Shown in pieces: positions 6,035-7,290 of a stretch of 7,290 nucleotides of DNA (position 1 is its first letter; each line of letters begins with the position of its first letter). A program made the position numbers and the translations under genes. Origin of the DNA: DATJLY01 sp035518375. GTDB lineage: Bacteria > Pseudomonadota > Alphaproteobacteria > ATCC43930 > CGMCC-115725. The stretch spans positions 1-7,290 of the forward strand of contig DATIXQ010000054.1 in NCBI GenBank assembly GCA_035518375.1. The letters run 5' to 3'. The notes under the pieces were generated by a model. The model ran no database searches and was not told the DNA's origin. It worked only from the letters and a program-made list of their open reading frames with translations.

Positions 6035-7290
6035 ATGGCGGAAGAACGAATCCAGCGACGGCTCGCGGCGATCCTCGCCGCCGACGTGGTTGGCTATTCG
6101 CGCCTCATGGAAGCGGACGAGACCGGCACGCTCACGCGCCTCAAGGCGCTTCGGCGCGACGTCATCGACCCCCTCATTAGCGCCCATTCGGGACGCACCG
6201 TGAAGCTCATGGGCGATGGTGCGCTTGTCGAATTCGCAAGCGCCGTCGATGCCGTCACGTGCGCCATCGCGGTGCAGAAACAGGTGCGCGACATCAATGC
6301 GGGCCTGCCCGAGGGTGGCCGCATCGCCTTCCGCATCGGCATCAACGTTGGCGATGTCATCGTCGATGGCGACGACATCTACGGAGACGGCGTCAACGTC
6401 GCCGCGCGCATCGAGGCCCTGGCCGAGCCTGGCGGCATCTGTATCTCGCGCTCCGCCGCCGAGCAGGTGCGCGACAAGGTGCCGATCCGGATCGAGCCGC
6501 GAGGCGAGCAGACCGTCAAGAACATCGCCCGGCCGATCGAGGTGTTCCGCATTGTCGCGGAAGATTTCGCGGCGGACATCGTGGCCGGGCTTGCGGGCTC
6601 CAGCGCCACGGCAACGGACAAACCGGCGATCGTCGTGCTCCCGTTCGTCAACATGAGCGGTGACGCCGAACAGGAGTTCTTCACCGACGGGATTACCGAG
6701 GACATCATCACCGAGCTTTCGCGCTTCCGCGATCTGCTCGTCATCTCGCGCAACTCCGCCTTCACGTACAAGGGCAAGCCGATCAACGTTCAGACGGTGG
6801 CGAAGGAACTCGGCGTCCACTATGTCGTCGAGGGGAGCGTACGCAAGGCCGCGAGCCGTGTCCGTATCACGGTGCAGCTCATAGAAGCCGAAAGCGACCG
6901 CCATCTGTGGGCCGAGCGCTTCGATCGCGAGCTCGCCGATATCTTCGCTATCCAGGACGAGGTGACGCGCGCCATCGTTTCCATTCTGCCCGGGCGCGTC
7001 GCGGCCGCGGCGGGCGATCGGGTGCAGCGCAAGGCGCCGGAAAGCCTCGCGGCCTATGAATGCGTGCTCGTCGGCAAGCGTCTTCACCATCGCTCCTCGC
7101 GCGATGACAACGCCGAGGCGCAGCGGGTGCTCGATAGGGCCATCGCGCTCGACCCGGCCTATGCCCACGCGCATGCCTGGAAGGGATGCGTGCTCGGGCA
7201 ATCCTTCGTCAACGGGTGGTCTGCCGACTCGACAGCGACCGTGCGCGCGGCCGAGCGTGAGGTGACCTTGGCGCTCTCGCTCGACGAGAA
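6035..7290 (+). CDS. Class III adenylate cyclase with TolB-like domain and TPRs (3' end outside window)
   Basis: Predicted cytosolic enzyme making cAMP from ATP. 418 codons are visible and the frame is still open at the right edge. Residues about 8-175 form the class III cyclase domain. All catalytic positions can be read: metal-binding Asp17 (AADVVGYSRLM) and Asp61 (KLMGDG), purine-specifying Lys57 and Asp114, and the transition-state pair Asn121 and Arg125 (GVNVAAR). Lys/Asp at the specificity positions indicates ATP rather than GTP. After a short linker with no membrane segment, residues about 197-320 form a TolB-N/FlgO-like domain (IVVLPFVNMSG, FFTDGITEDIITELSR, YVVEGSVRK, LWAERFDRE). TPR-like helices begin near 338 (ERAIALDP-type motif at about 365-375) and run off the edge. 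This architecture is common and multi-copy in Rhizobiales, but the function of the TolB-like part in cyclases is not known to me. It lies 81 bases after the efflux operon, same strand, probably under its own promoter. Confidence 0.92.
   Translation, partial: MAEERIQRRLAAILAADVVGYSRLMEADETGTLTRLKALRRDVIDPLISAHSGRTVKLMGDGALVEFASAVDAVTCAIAVQKQVRDINAGLPEGGRIAFRIGINVGDVIVDGDDIYGDGVNVAARIEALAEPGGICISRSAAEQVRDKVPIRIEPRGEQTVKNIARPIEVFRIVAEDFAADIVAGLAGSSATATDKPAIVVLPFVNMSGDAEQEFFTDGITEDIITELSRFRDLLVISRNSAFTYKGKPINVQTVAKELGVHYVVEGSVRKAASRVRITVQLIEAESDRHLWAERFDRELADIFAIQDEVTRAIVSILPGRVAAAAGDRVQRKAPESLAAYECVLVGKRLHHRSSRDDNAEAQRVLDRAIALDPAYAHAHAWKGCVLGQSFVNGWSADSTATVRAAEREVTLALSLDE

Noticed and set aside
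6216..6663. Overlapping open frames on the + strand inside the cyclase gene
   Set aside because: They are Arg/Ser/Ala-rich out-of-frame translations of the conserved cyclase domain.
5951..7201. Long open frame on the minus strand (416 codons) opposite the cyclase
   Set aside because: The sense strand carries intact cyclase and TolB-like motifs; the antisense frame is a codon-bias shadow.

Overview
The window is GC-rich, gene-dense DNA, all coding on the + strand. It reads as an alphaproteobacterial chromosome, most likely of the Rhizobiales type. This rests on strong G/C preference at third codon positions, a NodT-type outer-membrane factor, and a cytosolic class III cyclase fused to a TolB-like domain and TPRs, an architecture that is abundant in Bradyrhizobium, Mesorhizobium and relatives. 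The taxonomic call is inference; no rRNA or other marker gene is present.

Layout: (1) positions 2-1231 hold the C-terminal ~40% of an MdtB/MuxB-like RND permease, cut by the left edge; (2) 1228-4518 hold a complete MdtC/MuxC-like RND permease of 1096 residues; (3) 4515-5954 hold a complete NodT-family outer-membrane lipoprotein channel; (4) 5955-6034 is an 80-base intergenic gap with a GC-rich hairpin right after the stop codon and a plausible sigma70-type promoter; (5) from 6035 to the right edge runs an unfinished gene for a class III adenylate cyclase with TolB-like and TPR domains. No stretch over 300 bases lacks a gene, and I see no RNA gene, IS element, CRISPR array or origin.

Genes 1-3 overlap by 4 bases at each junction (GTGA, then ATGA) and form one translationally coupled operon. 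The order permease-permease-outer-membrane channel matches the mdtABC and muxABC-opmB type of tripartite drug efflux system, in which two different RND permeases form one heteromeric pump. The periplasmic adaptor (MdtA/MuxA-like) is not in the window and would be expected just upstream. The pump would export substrates from the periplasm or inner membrane through the outer-membrane channel, driven by the proton gradient.

The cyclase gene is probably a separate transcription unit. It has every catalytic residue expected of an ATP-using class III cyclase. Nothing in the sequence ties it functionally to the pump.

Most of the window is a recognisable system. The points most worth a second look are a ~62-residue Ala/Ser/Thr/Gly-rich insertion in the periplasmic part of the MdtC-like permease, with a run of unusual codons at its entry, and the intact but functionally obscure cyclase-TolB-TPR protein.
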